A DNA stretch of 5,393 nt from Bacillota bacterium (lineage in GTDB: Bacteria; Bacillota_A; Clostridia; Clostridiales; Clostridiaceae). The notes under the pieces are model-generated. The model had not been told where the DNA came from, searched no databases, and saw nothing but the letters and a program-made list of their open reading frames with translations. The position numbers and the translations under genes were made by a program. The stretch is taken from the NCBI GenBank assembly GCA_021780795.1, contig JAJXYA010000308.1, forward strand, positions 1 to 5,393. Direction: 5' to 3'. Below, piece after piece: positions 5,022 to 5,393 of the stretch; the first letter of the stretch is position 1; each line of letters starts with the position of its first letter.

Positions 5022-5393
5022 TTAGAATTCAATATATTCCAACATGTAATATAATAATTCGCTCGGTATCTCATCTAGTATACTAGAATTCATCTTGGAA
5101 TTAAAAATATCGATAAATATATCCGTCCAAGATCCGTATGAATATTTGGAAAAATATTTGTGAGAGTACCTAGTCCATTTATTAATCCACTTATTATGTG
5201 AATAAATGGGTGGATTTGCCACATATACATAATCTTGGACATTGATGGGTTTTTTAAAAATATTTTGTAGACCTATAAAAGTAACAGAATCGGGAATACT
5301 TTTTTTGTCCAATGGTTGGGTAAATCGGCCACCAATAGCAAGATGTGTAACCGAATTGGGAATATCTCCTGGCTTTAATGACTGATTAAAACG
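5022..5393 (-). CDS. C-terminal part of an FNIP-repeat protein with an F-box-like end (5' end outside window)
   Basis: The frame is open from the window edge to stop TAA 5024-5022, giving 123 visible residues. Two FNIP repeats of exactly 22 residues are seen: IPNSVTHLAIGGRFTQPL (from 11) and IPDSVTFIGLQNIFKKPI (from 33), preceded by the end of a third (RFNQSLKPGD, 1-10). FNIP repeats are leucine-rich-repeat-like units known from Dictyostelium and giant viruses, often joined to F-boxes. A non-repeat aromatic-rich linker (55-100) follows, and the protein ends ILDEIPSELLYYMLEYIEF (105-123), which resembles the start of an F-box (LP-x-ELL-x-x-IL-x-YL). Viral FNIP proteins usually carry the F-box first, so a C-terminal one is unusual. 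Likely role: a substrate adaptor to host SCF ubiquitin ligase; this is inferred. A Leu codon TTG at 5312 is not a start, since the repeats continue upstream. Confidence 0.85.
   Translation of the reverse strand, partial: RFNQSLKPGDIPNSVTHLAIGGRFTQPLDKKSIPDSVTFIGLQNIFKKPINVQDYVYVANPPIYSHNKWINKWTRYSHKYFSKYSYGSWTDIFIDIFNSKMNSSILDEIPSELLYYMLEYIEF

Noticed and set aside
1..5393. tRNA genes, CRISPR arrays, insertion sequences
   Set aside because: No cloverleaf, regular spaced repeats, or transposase-like frame with terminal inverted repeats was seen; intergenic gaps are about 115 bp or less.

Overview
The window is AT-rich, densely coding DNA with short intergenic gaps (the longest is about 115 bases). 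Its gene content points to a large eukaryotic DNA virus (Nucleocytoviricota, giant-virus type). The pointers are a RING/IBR (RBR-like) protein with the 'ILFDRE' and 'HNPHYF' signatures of the giant-virus family, FNIP repeats, a small WLM/SprT-like zinc peptidase ending in a 'YCG' motif, an 'MCF...' multi-pass membrane protein, and palindromes at gene ends. I cannot fix the virus family from sequence alone; a pithovirus-, marseillevirus- or mimivirus-like lineage would all fit. There is no capsid, polymerase or other marker gene here. I saw no rRNA, tRNA, CRISPR array or insertion sequence.

Layout from left to right: (1) 2-172 (+), the 3' end of a membrane protein; (2) 234-2342 (-), a 702-residue RING/IBR protein, the largest gene; (3) 2426-2629 (+), a small single-pass membrane protein; (4) 2732-3061 (+), an unrecognised 109-residue ORF of about 50% GC in an otherwise roughly one-third GC window; (5) 3105-3716 (+), a seven-segment membrane protein; (6) 3762-4184 (-), a membrane-anchored HELAH metallopeptidase; (7) 4300-4983 (+), an unrecognised basic protein with a charged helical tail; (8) 5022-5393 (-), the 3' part of an FNIP-repeat protein that ends in an F-box-like segment.

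The intergenic regions are structured. Each of the three convergent gene pairs is separated by one perfect palindrome with a 3-nt loop, and each palindrome overlaps a TAA stop codon (171-193, 3758-3772, 4982-5000). A fourth hairpin follows the stop of the GC-rich ORF. A related repeat of about 55 nt lies behind two plus-strand genes (2642-2696 and 3717-3772). The divergent region between the peptidase and the 4300 gene holds a near-perfect 26-nt direct duplication.

Functionally, two genes (RBR and FNIP/F-box) look like handles on host ubiquitination, and four products are predicted membrane proteins. Nothing in the sequence shows that the genes form one operon-like pathway; strands alternate and each gene probably has its own promoter.
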